From: Zygnema cylindricum
Taxonomy: Eukaryota; Streptophyta; Zygnematophyceae; Zygnematales; Zygnemataceae
NCBI GenBank assembly: GCA_037447655.1
Contig: JBBHKE010002966.1
Span: forward strand, 136,665-189,053
Length of the DNA: 52,389 nt
Reading direction: 5' to 3'
The notes beneath the pieces are model-generated. The model was given only the letters and a program-made list of their open reading frames with translations, did not search any database and was not told where the DNA came from. Shown here in pieces: positions 30,472 to 40,775 of this stretch. A program made the translations under genes and the position numbers. Within the stretch, counting starts at the first letter, position 1; each line of letters starts with the position of its first letter.

Positions 30472-30947
30472 GATGACACGTGGCAGAATGACATTGGGTT
30501 GCGGCATCTCCAGCGATTAAGGGAGCAAATCCGGATATACCACGTGTCGACATTTTGGCCATGTTGTACAGTATTCGTACATAAAGTACACCGACAACTT
30601 TACTTTTGTGTACGAAAGAGTAATATGATTAGTTTCGTACATCAGTAGATAGAGTTTGTGAGAGAGATAGGACTTTGAAAAATTGGTAGATAGGACCCTC
30701 TCTCTGAGAGAGCTTCTGTACAAAAGGTCAACTTTGACCCTCCATAACTTACTGCTCAGGGGAGCGAATTCAGAGATTCTTTTTGCTATCGACTCAGGGG
30801 AGTCTTCTCTTCACAGGGGTGAAGGTGGTCAAAGTTGTTGTCTGTCAGGGTGGGTGTTATTCTTGCTGAAACACAAAGGGTTCGGGATATCCTAAAGGCT
30901 TTTTGCAAGTTGTCCATTATGAGGACCTAAGGAGGTCTTAGAGTTTA

Positions 30948-31778
30948 AGATGCAAATAGGTAATTAAGCTAATGCTGAACCGTGACAACACAATCGAGCG
31001 TTACAAGGCCATATTAGTGGCTAAATGGTACACACACAGAAAGAGGGAATTGACTACAAAAACACCTTTGCTCTAGTTGTGAGATTTTCCTCTATCACCA
31101 TTCTTCTAAGTTTGGCGCCAGCAGAGAACATGGTGATACATCAAATGGACATGAAGACAATTTTCTTACACGGAGATCATGAAAAAAAAATTATTGGAGG
31201 GGTTTGTGGAGGAGGTTGAAGAGAGCAAGGTGTGCACACTTATAAAGTCTCTATGTGGACTTCAACAGGCCCCGCGTCAATGGAATAAGAATTTGGACGA
31301 ATTTTTGACAAATCTAGAATATATCACAATCAACTTTGATCACTCTATCTACTTATTCGAGGATGAGGAAGCTATAATTTTATTACAATTTATGTTAATG
31401 ATATGTTTGTTTTAAGTAAATCAATGGAGAAATTTAATAAACTGAAAAATGATTTGAGAAGTAGATTTGATATGAAGGATTTAGAGGAAGCAAAGTATAT
31501 TTTGGGAATTCGGATGAAGAGGGACAGAGGGAAGAAAATAATTAGATTAACCCAAAATGATGCAATTGGGAATATGCAGGAAAATTTTCAAATGGACAAG
31601 GTAAATGGTTGCTCCACTCTAATGGATTTGAAGAAGGTAAAGGAGGGGAGCTCAGAGGGAGGAATTATGATTATTGATGATGAGATAAGATCAAAGGAAA
31701 AATAATTTATAAGAAATATTCTGTAACGGTAGGTTGTAGGTAGTTTTATTTATTTTATGAATTATACTAGGCCGGATA
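30948..31778 (+). pseudogene. Copia RT fragment (TE6), target of TE5
   Basis: RT from KLMLNRDNTIERYKAILVAKW through EGIDYKNTFALVVRF, LIKSLCGLQQAPRQWNKNLDEFL, a damaged active site (LCY VDD region frameshifted near 31390) and EAKYILGIRMKRDRGKKIIRLTQ, to NYTRPD at 31775, where LTR-F begins. No LTR of its own is adjacent on the left because TE5 was inserted here. Confidence 0.8.
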
Positions 31779-32190
31779 TGTTAAAATGTATTTCCTAGCT
31801 GCTTGTCTAAGTCTATATACTTGTCGTTGTCACTAAGACTTAGGCAATCATGGGTGCCTTCAAGCAGTTGAGGAAACTGAGAGCAAATAGTCCTCTGACA
31901 AAAATATCTATGACTTGACCCAGATTTGATCATAGGTCCTTGTCAAGCCCGTGTGCATTTTCGGCACACTTTCATTTATCCGAGAATTCCGGGCCCTTTT
32001 TCCACCCTGTACGGTCACTAAGGTACGGAGATTGAGGTGTAACGAAATAGACGGGATTCTTGCATTTCCAAAACGGAGCACAACACACTTTAGTTCACGC
32101 CTAACAGAGGCCGAACGACAAAGTTATTCTGCTTCCAAGATTACACTTTCGTGACATGGAATCAGTTTCCATAAGTTGTAAGGGGGGGTA
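31779..32190 (+). repeat. LTR-F (5' part), cutting the RT fragment
   Basis: TGTTAAAATG start. Family differs in sequence from LTR-A but keeps the modules: a near-perfect 11-bp hairpin (31804-31814 with 31836-31846, TGTCTAAGTCT with AGACTTAGGCA) around a loop with ACTTGTCGTTGTCACTA, and a tRNA-like T-arm (GACCCAGATTTGATC around 31920). The 3' boundary could not be located; 32190 is approximate. Confidence 0.6.
31804..31846 (+). other. U3 hairpin with conserved loop (LTR-F)
   Basis: An 11-bp stem (one G-U) with arms TGTCTAAGTCT and AGACTTAGGCA. The 21-nt loop holds ACTTGTCGTTGTCACTA. The arms have no similarity to the LTR-A or LTR-E arms, while the loop is the shared one, so pairing rather than sequence is conserved. 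Confidence 0.75.
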
Positions 32191-33854
32191 AATTGTGGAG
32201 TTTCACGTAAATTTTGGGATTGTAATCTAGATCATGCTGTTAGCTGTCAGTAGGATTTCAGTTCAGGTCTAACCGACTCTTAGTTCATTAATTACATTAA
32301 GTCAACGTTAGGCGTTTTCGCGTCACTTGAGTACTTTGTGTAGACTTCCAAGTGAAAATCTAGCCGCATTTAGAAGTATAACTTTTTGCCCTGAGTATAG
32401 TAGGGCTGACTTTGTCTTATATCAGTTCATTCACATTTGCTCTCCGCTCATTGGCTAATTGCATTGCGTTGGACTTTGACCCTAAAACAAGACAAACTTT
32501 GTTGTATAAGGCAATGAGGCCAAAGGAGACAAGTTGCTTTTTCAATACTATCTTTAGAGAAAACCCTCAAAAAATCTAAGAGAACCTTTTGTTGGAGAAT
32601 CTTTGCCTTGTGTGTTGACTATATTGCCAACTTTGTTTTGAATTTGTCTTCTGGGGGAATCCTAGTTCGGTCGGGTAGTTGATACAATCCCTCGTTTGGG
32701 CGATTTGGAATTTTTGTTGTTTGAAACTGAGAAGAGTCTTGACTGGTCCGTTTGGCCAAAACCAAGGGGTGAAGAAGGATCTTACCTGTCTTTGGTACCA
32801 TTGGGAAAGATTTCGTCTCCTCTCTTTGTCATCGTTGTTTTCCGGGGTAGGTTGAGCTTGCTTTGCCATCATTATTGATTTCATCTTTCATTCTATTTCC
32901 TAAGGCAAGGTGATATTGTTAAATCTGAAACGACCAATTCTGTTTTTTCTATATTTCTGCGTGGAAGTTCATTTGCGTACTTGTTGGTAGTTCTTTTAGG
33001 GGCTTTGGATATATTGATGGCCTAAGAAGACAACTGGAACCTCCTGGAAAAATGAGGAGTTATGGAGTAGCAATTTATAGGCTTTTGGGAAAATAAGCAC
33101 AGTACTGAAAAAGCCACATGCCCGCTCGTATTAGAGGGGATAGGAGCTTTGTCTTTGTTACATTTACTCCTTGAAAGGAGCAAGATTCTACACTCTGTTA
33201 GGTTATCCTCCTCACCCCCATTACCTAATGAGAGGAGGAGAAGATCACAATAGGGGGACTTTTGAATTAAGATCCGAAGGAAAGGGTAGACCGAAGGCTT
33301 GGCACAGGAGGAAGATTCTCAAATGCCTGAGGTATCCGTTCCAAAAGTATCCATCTTTGACTCTCCACTTAAGGAATCCGTTGGGGCATTAGCTCCCCCA
33401 CCTCCCCCTAGCTTGACTCAAAAACAATTCCCTTTTTTTGGCCGAGGCCGCTAGGGCCCAGGCCGAGGAGAGGAAGCGGTCGTTTCCAAACTCGCGCACG
33501 AAGGGCGTGGCCCATAAGGAATCAATCCCGGGTCACTTTCCAGAAGTGAGCTTCCATACACGGTCTAAGGTTCCCAAGGCCGAAATTCTTATTGATCATA
33601 AGATTTTGGGGAACCCCTCGTTGGTCTGGTCAAAAGGAACTCCTTACCCTTCACAATCTACATGAGTTGAAAGTAAAGAAGGAGCTGGTGCAAAAGGTGG
33701 CCCGGTTTGACCGAGCCAGGGTAGTCCGACCTGTGGGAGGGGTAGTGGAAATCTTGAGGAGCTCCTCCGAAAGCAATTGCTCTCAGCCCGTTCAAGACTG
33801 ACATTGGAGGGTGCCAACTTCATGCCCTCATCCCACTCATTCCCAAAATATTGC
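32191..33854. other. Unassigned 1.7-kb stretch
   Basis: I recognise no gene. A proline-rich, possibly coding run lies at about 33300-33430 (PKVSIFDSPLKESVGALAPP), and after a T-run frameshift it may continue as LAEAARAQAEERKRS (33438-33665). On the minus strand 32576-32884 is an open but unrecognisable frame. It may be an unknown LTR element interior; evidence is weak. Confidence 0.3.
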
Positions 33855-34813
33855 TCTAGAAACTAAAGGTTCATTATAGTATTTCTAGGTTTAGACTTGT
33901 AAAGATAAAGTGCAAAAAAGAAGCAGAGGCTGTCTCCCTCTAACTCCTCTCTTCAACTCCCACACTTGTCGCAGTCACTAAAGGTTGGAGAGTGAGCTAG
34001 AGCCATGACTGCCTATTCTGTCCAAAGAGAGACAAGTAGTAGTTTGGTAGGTTTAACAAAAGGGAACTTGACAGACCCAAGATTTGATAGTGGTACCTGC
34101 CGTCCGTCAAGTCACCAGTAGCCGGTAGCTTTATCCTATTAGTCTAGGATCAGTGCTGAGGTATATTGGGTTTCATAATTATTTATAGATGTATACGTAG
34201 ACAATTTCATTTAACGGCGCGAACAGATTCTTAGGACATAGATAGAATTTTGTAAAGTACGGTGTACAGTACTCCACGAAACAAATACCGCACATGTGTT
34301 TTTGACAAGAAAACAAATACAACGACATTATTTTTGACAGCTAGAATTAAAAGTCGATCTTGATCGAACGACCGCGATAGATGTTGAGATCGCGAAATGG
34401 GCGATTTGGCAGTTTTTCGGTCATCGCTACGTCAAGTGACACGTGGGACAACAATATTGGCTTGCGACATCTCCGGGAATACGAGAATGAATCCGGATAT
34501 GGCAAGCGTCAATATTTTGGCCATGCCGTACAATGGCCGTACAAAAAGTACTTCGGCACCTGTACTTTTCTATACGACACAATAATCTGATTGGTGCCCT
34601 ACTCTAGTAGTAGAGGGTTTGGTGAGGGATTTAGGACTTGGAAAATTTGGTAGGTAGACTCCTCTCTCCTAGAGAGCTCTTGTACAAAAGGTCAACTTTG
34701 ACCCTTCATAACTTACTACTAAGGGGAGCAAATTCATAGATTCTTTTTGCTATCAACTCAGGGGAGTCTTAGCTTCATAATGGTGAAGTTGGTAAGAGTT
34801 TTTGTCTCTCAAG
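33855..34813 (+). repeat. TE8 5' LTR, left part (LTR-A)
   Basis: The start is degraded (TCTAGAAACTAAAGG). It carries the CTAGGTTTA box, U3 hairpin with CACTTGTCGCAGTCACTAA loop, tRNA-like module (34065-34150, outer stem GACGGAC/GTCTGTC), GTAC repeat at 34535-34580, and GCTATC-hairpin region. It stops at TCAAG (34809-34813). The missing end, TCAAG then GGTGGCAGTT..., is found at 42682-42786. Confidence 0.82.
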
Positions 34814-35192
34814 TGTAGAAACTAATGGTTTTATTAGTATTTTCTAGGTCTGAAAAGAAATATAGAAGTCGAGGCAGTCTATCTCTAACTTCTCTCTCCA
34901 ACTCTCAAACTTGTCGCAGTCACTGAGAAATTGGAGTGAGAATGGTTGAAGTGGTAATACTTCGATTCTGAGGGGACTCAACTATCGTTTTTCTTAGATA
35001 CTTAAACGAGGGGAATCATCATTCAATACTTCCCAGTTTCAACTGGAAAACATGTTCTCGAGAGATCCTCTCTCCTCAGATGGATGGTTTAAAAGGTTCA
35101 GGATTTAGGGAGTGGTTTGGGAGATGATGATCTCATCCCGTGGTTAGTCTAATAACACAGCATATCTTTTCATGTCCACGGCTTCATGAAAA

Positions 35193-35202
35193 NNNNNNNN
35201 NN
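35193..35202. other. Assembly gap (10 N)
   Basis: Ten Ns of presumably unknown true size directly beside a GA-repeat, a typical place for assembly failure. Confidence 0.98.
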
Positions 35203-35251
35203 GAGAGAGAGAGAGGGAGAGAGGGAGAGAGGTAAGGAGAGAGGAGGGGGG

Positions 35252-35312
<61 letters not shown>
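35203..35312. repeat. (GA)n microsatellite
   Basis: Imperfect GA/GAGG repeats, then about 25 uninterrupted GA units. Open frames through it on both strands are artefacts of the dinucleotide repeat. Confidence 0.95.
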
Positions 35313-35316
<4 letters not shown>

Positions 35317-35922
35317 CTTTAATGAAATGAATATCGCGCATGTATTTATTACGGCTATGATTAAATGTGAATTTAATCTGACGGCCGAAACTAACGCCGA
35401 GATCGCAAAAGAGGATTTCGGCGGTTTGTGGTCATCGCCACATCGGATGACACGTGGCGGAATGACATTGGATCGCGGCATCTCCAAGGATTAAGGGAGC
35501 TAATCCGGACATACCACGTGTCGACATTTAGGTGATGTCGTACAACGTCCGTACAGAAAGTACACCGGCAGCTGTACTTTGTGTAGGGAGCTGTAATCTG
35601 ATTGGCTTCGTACATCAGTAGATAGAGTCTGTGAGAGAGATAGGACTTAGAAAAATTAGGAGATAGGACCCTGTCTCCCAGAGAGCTTTTGTACAAAAGG
35701 TCAACTTTGACCCTCCATAACTTACTACTCTAGGGAGAAAATTCAGAGATTCTTTTTGCTATCGACTTAGGGGAGTCTTGCCTTCATAGGGGTGAAGTTG
35801 GTCAGAGTTATTGTCTACCAGGGTGGCAGTTGTTTTTGCTGAATCACAAAGGGGTCAGGGTTATCCTAAAGGCTTCTTGGAAGCTGTCCACTCTGAGGAC
35901 TTATGGAGGTCTCAGAGTTTCA

Positions 35923-37672
35923 ACTGCAATATTGGGAGTTCCACCAGGGTTTGGAGATTCTCGATTCACAAAGGGATATGCCGAGGCAGAGGTGGTAGAG
36001 GATGTGGGGGAAAGCATCGTGTCGGACACAGGGAAGGAGAAAGGGAAGGAGAAACTCACACCGATGGCTACAGGATCGGTTCTGGTAGCAAATGTTTAGA
36101 AAAACAAGGCAAATGATAACGAAATCTGGGATTTGAACAACACCATGGCGACTCAATTTATTCTCGGGCGTCTCACTCAAGAAGTGGCTACACCTCATCT
36201 TCATGTGGACAGGGCGAACGAGTTGTGGGAGGCTCTTGTCAATATTTACAATAGTGGTCAATTGAGCAACAGAAGCTGGCTGATCAAAAGGTACAGGCAT
36301 ATGTGTACAAAAGGGGGAAGATGTTAAACTTTTGCAATGACTTGGCCAGTTTATTTATTGAGTTGGAGAGTGCAAGGAAAAGGGAGACCGAGAAAGAGAA
36401 GGTGAATACTTTGTTATGAAACTCCCAGATGATTATAAAATATTGTTAACAGGGTTGAAGACTCGCCAGATCATCGATGGGTATGGAAATCCGTTCTGGA
36501 GATGAATTTGGTTTGGGAAAGAAGAATTGAGATTCGGAGAGGAGGAAAGACTGTTCAAGCATTGGCTGCTACAACTAACAGGGGGGATAAGGATTTTAAA
36601 AAACCTTATGGGAATTTTGGTGAAGGAGGAAGAGGAAACCAATCACACGGATCTGATCGAGGCCTCCGAAGGGGCTATGTCACTTTTGTAAGAAGCCGAG
36701 ACATTACATGGCAAGGTGTACTAAACTGACAGAGCTAAGATTGAAACAGGGGCAGATCAGAAAATCAGCCGCAGAAAAAAAAAAGGCATTTGTGGCAACA
36801 CTAGTTATGGAAAAGGATTCCGATGAGGACGATAGAGAACTTCGCCTCAACGAGGAGCTGGAGGTGAAAGGTGAGCCGGAGATTCTAAGGAGGCAAAAGT
36901 GTGCTTTTGGTGGAGTAAAATAAGCTCCTGAAGAAGGATAGATTATTGATTCAAGAGCCTCTATGAATATGTGTAGAGAAAAACCATTGTTAACCAAAAT
37001 AAGAAAGATCCGTATTGTAGAGATAGAGTATGGGGATAGGAGAATAGTCACTAATAATTTAGTGGGATCTATGAATCTGAGAGTCTTACTCCCTTTGAAT
37101 GATCCTAGGAAGAAAGATTGGGAAGCGGCCAAAAGGGTCAAGCGATACTTGATAGGAACGAGAGATCTGTGGTTACATTTGGGGGGGGGTAATACTTTCA
37201 TCACCACTTAGAGTGATGCCAATTATGGGGATGCTCCGATGAGGAGGTGTACTTCTGGGTATGTGTTGTATGTTGGGAATGGGGCTTGCTGTTGGAGCAG
37301 TAAGCAACAAAAGGTGATTACTCAGTCCACCATGGAGGCTGAGTATATATCCTCTTGTTTGGCTGTGAAAGAATAAATGTGGGTGAAATCTTTGCTTAAA
37401 AAACTTGGATATATGAAGAGTGGAGTGCAAAATATATTCTGCAATAATCAAGCTGCGATTGCAATTGCAGCAAATCCTAAGCATCACTTTAATCCAAAGC
37501 ATATGGATATTCGTTTGATCTTTGTTAAAGAGAAGGTTGAGAATAAATTAATTAGTTTGGAATAAAGACCGGATGGAGAAATAGTAGCAGATATGATGAC
37601 TAAGCCGGTTCCTTCTCCCAAATTGATATTTTGTAGGGAAAAGTGTGGACTGAAGAAAAAGATAGACTAGAA
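35923..37672 (+). pseudogene. TE7 gag-protease fused to RNase H
   Basis: The PBS and first gag codons are deleted: the LTR end is followed by ILGVPPGFGDSRFTKG. Gag continues in broken frames (ELWEALVNIYNSG; MCTKGGRC; IEIRRGGKTVQAL), a destroyed knuckle near 36675-36720, an acidic hinge, QKCAFGGVK, stop, and protease site IIDSRASMNMC (G of DSGA changed to R). At about 37095 the pre-integrase/protease tail NLRVL joins LNDPRKKDWEAAKRV, just upstream of RNase H (SDANYGDAPMRRCTSG, WSSKQQKVITQSTMEAEY), which runs to GLKKKID and the PPT. All of integrase and most of RT are absent. Confidence 0.82.
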
Positions 37673-37737
37673 AATAAGAGAGTGTTGAAAAAGGGTGTTT
37701 TGTATTCTATCTCTTTTGTTAGTCTATGGTCATTCTA

Positions 37738-37771
37738 CAATTCTCAAACTTGTCGTAGTCACTGAGAACTG
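37738..37771 (+). other. U3 hairpin with conserved loop (LTR-H)
   Basis: CAATTCTCA pairs with TGAGAACTG (8 of 9). The loop AACTTGTCGTAGTCAC is shared with other families, although these arms are different again. Confidence 0.65.
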
Positions 37772-38402
37772 GCAGGCACCCATGGCTGTCTCAGGCATAT
37801 AAGAAGACAAGCAGAAGACACAAGCCGTTGTAAAAGATAGCCTGTCAAGAGCAAGAATAGATCCTGTGACCTCCCGGATAATTGTCGTACGGCGCAGCAA
37901 TTCGCTTAATCTAATAGGTCTTGATGAAGCGTTTCGTACATTGTATGTGACATATAATAAAATAATGACGCGACGACACGTACGAAACAAAATGAAAATG
38001 AAATGTACAGCACCGCATGAAATACTGTACCATACGAAATAAACGAAACGACATTTTATTTCAACGGACGAAATCAATATCGTTCGCGATCGACGACTCG
38101 CAGAGGAGTCAGAATTCCGGAGTGGACATTTGGCGATATGCAAGCCGATGTCGGCGGACGACACGTGGCGAGATATGGTTGGACAACGAATATTATGGGG
38201 GGAGAAACTACAGCTCAAGAACTGACACGCGTCAGCGGAGCGTCCATGGCGTACTATGGCCGTACAAGATGTAGAGCGGTACCTCTAGTTTCTTGTACCT
38301 TGCAATCATTTGATTTGTTAAGGTACACTAGTAGTAGGTTTAGAGAGGGAGCTTAGGACTTATGAAAAACTAACGTAGTCACCTCTCTCTCAGAGTGCTT
38401 CT

Positions 38403-38413
38403 GTATTTATAGG
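38403..38413 (+). promoter_or_regulatory. Putative LTR TATA box (LTR-H)
   Basis: GTATTTATAGG, about 230 bp from the LTR end. Equivalent TATA-like sequences occur at the same place in LTR-B (position 27), LTR-D (complement of about 12357-12368) and LTR-E (near 15313). If correct, transcripts start just downstream, placing the loop hairpins in R/U5. Confidence 0.45.
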
Positions 38414-38439
38414 CTATCTTTGGCCAACAATAACTTAAT

Positions 38440-38510
38440 GCTCGGGTGAGCAATTTCAGTGATTTTTTTTGCTGCGGACTCAAGGGAGTCCAGGCTACAC
38501 AAGGGTGTAG
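38440..38510 (+). other. Three tandem tetraloop hairpins (LTR-H)
   Basis: GCTC-GGGT-GAGC (38440-38451), GGACTC-AAGG-GAGTCC (38476-38491), CTACAC-AAGG-GTGTAG (38495-38510). The third has A-T where LTR-A has T-A, a compensatory change. Confidence 0.75.
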
Positions 38511-38635
38511 TGAGTCAACGTTTTTGCTTTCCAAGGTGACACTTATTCATTGTCAAAGTCAAAAGTGCAAGTATTATCCTAGAGGCTTCATATAAGCTGA
38601 ACATTCTCTGGACCAATGGAGGTCACAGAATCACA

Positions 38636-38979
38636 ATCCCCTATTACAACACCCTTTCATTCACTCCTCTACTCCCAAGGGTGGGGAAATCAGTGGTTTC
38701 CAAACGGAGAGTAAGAGTGGTGAATATCCGAATAAAGAAACATGATTTTTATATTGTAATGGGTCGTGAGCCACTTTAGTGGCTGTTGTTTAAAAATAGC
38801 CACTTGAGTGGCTATTTACTTTCGGCAATTGTTTCCGTCGTTTGGGTCACTTTTGAAAAAAGTTCCTTTAGGGAAAGTTGCTTGTATTAAGCCGTTGTAC
38901 CCGGGAAAATTGTCGGAACAAAGATTCTGCGGACTCCCATTGAAAGATAAGGAAAAGCCGACGTATTGGAAGAGTTGTC
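38636..38979. other. Spacer with two adjacent palindromes
   Basis: 38769-38784 is AGCCAC-TTTA-GTGGCT. 38795-38816 is AATAGCCAC-TTGA-GTGGCTATT (9-bp arms). The second half (38924-38979) repeats at 39059-39108 inside the minisatellite. No gene. Confidence 0.6.
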
Positions 38980-39921
38980 GAAATTTGGCTAAGTACCGAA
39001 ATCTATGTACACAACCTTGCCAAGAACCCGAAATTTGGCTAAGTGTCGGAATCCGTATTCGGCGAACTCCCATTGAAAGATAAGAAAAAATCGGCGTATT
39101 GGAAGAGTAGTCAAAATTTGGCTAAGTACCGAAATCCGTGTACGCGGCGTTGCCAAGACCTCGAAATTTGGCTAAGTGTTGGAATTCGTGTAGGGCGAGT
39201 CCAAATGTTCGGAATTTGGCTCAAAAACGGGAACCCGTGAATTTCGAAACTAATGCGTGATACCTTAACCTGTGAATTTCGAAATTAGGCTTAATACCCA
39301 AAACCCGCGAATCTCCAAATTAGGCTTGATACGTAAACACGAGAATTTTGAATTTGGGCTAAATACCCAAACCCGAGAAATCGAATTGGGGCTTAATACC
39401 TAAACCCGTGAACTTTGAAGTTTGGCTCGATACCCAAACTCGTGATTTTTCGGTTTTTGGCTAAGTACCGAAAACCATGAATCTCCAAATCGGGCTTAAT
39501 ACCCAAAGGCGTGAAACTTGAAATATGGCTAAATACCCAAACTCGCTAATTTTCTCCAAATTTGGCTAAGTATTGAAACCTGTGTACGCGTCGTTTCAAA
39601 GTCCTCGAAATTTGGCTAAGTACTAAAACCCGTGCACGCGCCGTTTCAAATACCTCGAAATTTGGCTAAGTACCGAAATGCATGTACGAGCCGTTGCCAA
39701 GAACTCGAAATTTGGAAAATGTACCGAAATCTGTGTGCCAGCCGTTGCCAAGAACCCGAAATTTGGCTAAGTACCGAAATCCATGTACGCGACGTTGCCA
39801 GGACCTCGAAATTTGGCAAAGTACCGAAATCCGTGTACGTGTCGTTGCCAAGAACCCGAAATTTGGCTAAGTACCGAAACCCGTGTGCGCGCGGTTTAAA
39901 AGACCTCGAAATTTGGCTAAG
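38980..39921. repeat. Minisatellite, 50-bp unit with a short ~36-bp variant
   Basis: Units begin GAAATTTGGCTAAGTACCG. Perfectly spaced 50-bp starts are at 39607, 39657, 39707, (51) 39758, 39808, 39858 and 39908, plus 38980, 39030 and two around 39112-39163. In 39235-39560 shorter units of roughly 35-40 bp (AATTAGGCTTAATACCCAAA-like) replace them. Because 50 is not a multiple of three, the apparent protein frames through it change phase each unit, so it is not coding. Confidence 0.85.
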
Positions 39922-40249
39922 TGTTCTATCTTCTTTTTGGCGTGTCAATTTGCGGTCCCACGCACATATGATCTTTTTTCATAAGGTGTGGGAGGAAAGA
40001 GAAGGGAAAAAAAGTGATGGAAAGCGTTTGCCCCAAGGTTGGAAAGCGTTTGCCCCAAGCGAGGAAAGCGTGTGTACCAAGGATTGAAGGCCTTTACCCC
40101 AAGGTCCCATCCGAGATCTTGGCTAACTTACTTTGTTATATGTAACTGTGTGGTCGCCATTGAACCATAGAGTTAACAGTCTAGTAGAAGCGATTTAGGA
40201 TAAAATCATCTTTCTTATTTTGCTTAAAAATTGCATGCTGTCTGAACCC
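39922..40249. other. Non-coding, short tandem repeat
   Basis: Around 40018-40105 a unit of about 21-22 bp, GGAAAGCGTTTGCCCCAAG, occurs four times with decay. The remainder shows no gene or element I can identify. Confidence 0.5.
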
Positions 40250-40423
40250 CAACAACGCTAACCAATCCCACCCCTGTGAGGGCCTGACTCCCTTGAGTCA
40301 GACGCAAAAAGAATATCCAAATTTGCTCAACTGAGCAGTTAATTATCAGAGGCCAAAGTTAGCCATTTGTATACAAGCTTGCTTGGAGAGAGGCGGTTGC
40401 CTCATATTTTCCTAAGTCCAAAA
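40250..40423 (-). repeat. LTR-D-like fragment (host of TE11)
   Basis: It resembles 12250-12420 in minus orientation, with CCCCTGTGAGGG-like and GACTC-CCTT-GAGTC hairpins and GTATACAAGC upstream of the GAGAGAGG block. It ends where LTR-I (TGTTGTTTTGAAAAG) begins at 40424. Confidence 0.6.
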
Positions 40424-40528
40424 TGTTGTTTTGAAAAGTTGGTTTCGTGGCTACGCGTCGTTTCGTGCGTACATGATGTTTAGTGAATACAGTACGCGAT
40501 TTTAATGCGTATGCTATTTGGATTTACT

Positions 40529-40775
40529 TGCAATTCTGTGTCCCACATTGGATCACTGAATTTAGGAAGCCTCTAGATAGCTATTGGCTAGCCCTCTTTC
40601 AATTTGGATCATTGCTACCCAAGCAGGTAAATACACAATCAGACTGCACCCCTGTGCAGTCTGAACTCCCCTGAGTCCACAGCAAAAAGAATCACTGAAA
40701 ATGCCCAACCATACAATTAATTATCAAGTGGCAAATATGCCAATATTTATACAAGCTTGTTGGGAGAGAGGCGGC
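40529..40775 (-). repeat. TE10 3' LTR, terminal part
   Basis: TGCAATTCTGTGTCCC... to GAGAGAGGCGGC. It shows perfect tandem hairpins near 40640-40680 (GACTGCAC/GTGCAGTC with CCCT loop; GACTC/GAGTC). It is cut by TE9 and resumes at 45186. Confidence 0.85.

Larger units (their letters stand above)
26926..30947 (+). mobile_element. TE5: 5'-truncated copia element with 3' LTR-A
   Basis: The interior starts mid-integrase (MNCANYLKN at 26932) and runs through the integrase C-terminus, RT and RNase H to the polypurine tract GACTAGAAAATAAGGGGAG and LTR-A at 29168. The 5' LTR, gag, protease and most of integrase are missing; the left edge abuts the hAT fragment. The 3' end abuts an RT fragment (30948), which was the insertion target. 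Confidence 0.85.
29168..30947 (+). repeat. TE5 3' LTR (LTR-A), interrupted by solo LTR-J
   Basis: TGTAGAAATAG...GAGTTTA (final CA changed to TA). Without the insertion it is about 1037 bp. It has the CTAGGTCT box (29198), U3 hairpin, tRNA-like module (29370-29455), GTAC repeat (about 30576-30615), and loop hairpins GACTC-AGGG-GAGTC and CTTCAC-AGGG-GTGAAG near 30790-30825. Confidence 0.87.
34814..35922 (+). repeat. TE7 5' LTR (LTR-A) with replaced middle
   Basis: It starts TGTAGAAACTAATGG after TSD TCAAG and ends GAGTTTCA. From about 34935 to 35312 the normal LTR sequence, including the tRNA-like module, is replaced by unrelated sequence, the N gap (35193-35202) and a GA repeat. LTR-A resumes near 35320. 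The GCTC/GAGC-type first loop hairpin is degraded; CTTCAT-AGGG-GTGAAG is near 35792-35807. Confidence 0.8.
37683..38635 (+). repeat. LTR-H (3' LTR behind TE7's RNase H)
   Basis: TGTTGAAAAAGGG...AGAATCACA, 953 bp, preceded by AAAATAAGAGAG. Not the same family as TE7's 5' LTR. Modules: U3 hairpin 37738-37771, tRNA-like module about 37845-37925 (box B GGATCTATTCT weak), GTACGAAAC region, TATA-like GTATTTATAGG (38403-38413), three loop hairpins (38440-38510), and end GGAGGTCACAGAATCACA. Confidence 0.82.

Noticed and set aside
33171-33801. Host gene exons in the unassigned region
   Set aside because: Short frames with a proline-rich and an Ala/Glu/Arg-rich run, no consistent splice sites and no domain I recognise; left as unassigned.
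35170-35494. Ser-Leu or Arg-Glu repeat proteins
   Set aside because: Product of the (GA)n microsatellite read in different frames across an N gap.
38980-39921. CRISPR array
   Set aside because: Repeats are contiguous with variable unit length and no unique spacers; it is a minisatellite.
39632-40087. Repeat-protein gene (LAKYRN...RCQEPEIW units)
   Set aside because: The unit is 50 bp, so each repeat shifts frame; the frame is open by chance and both strands look alike.
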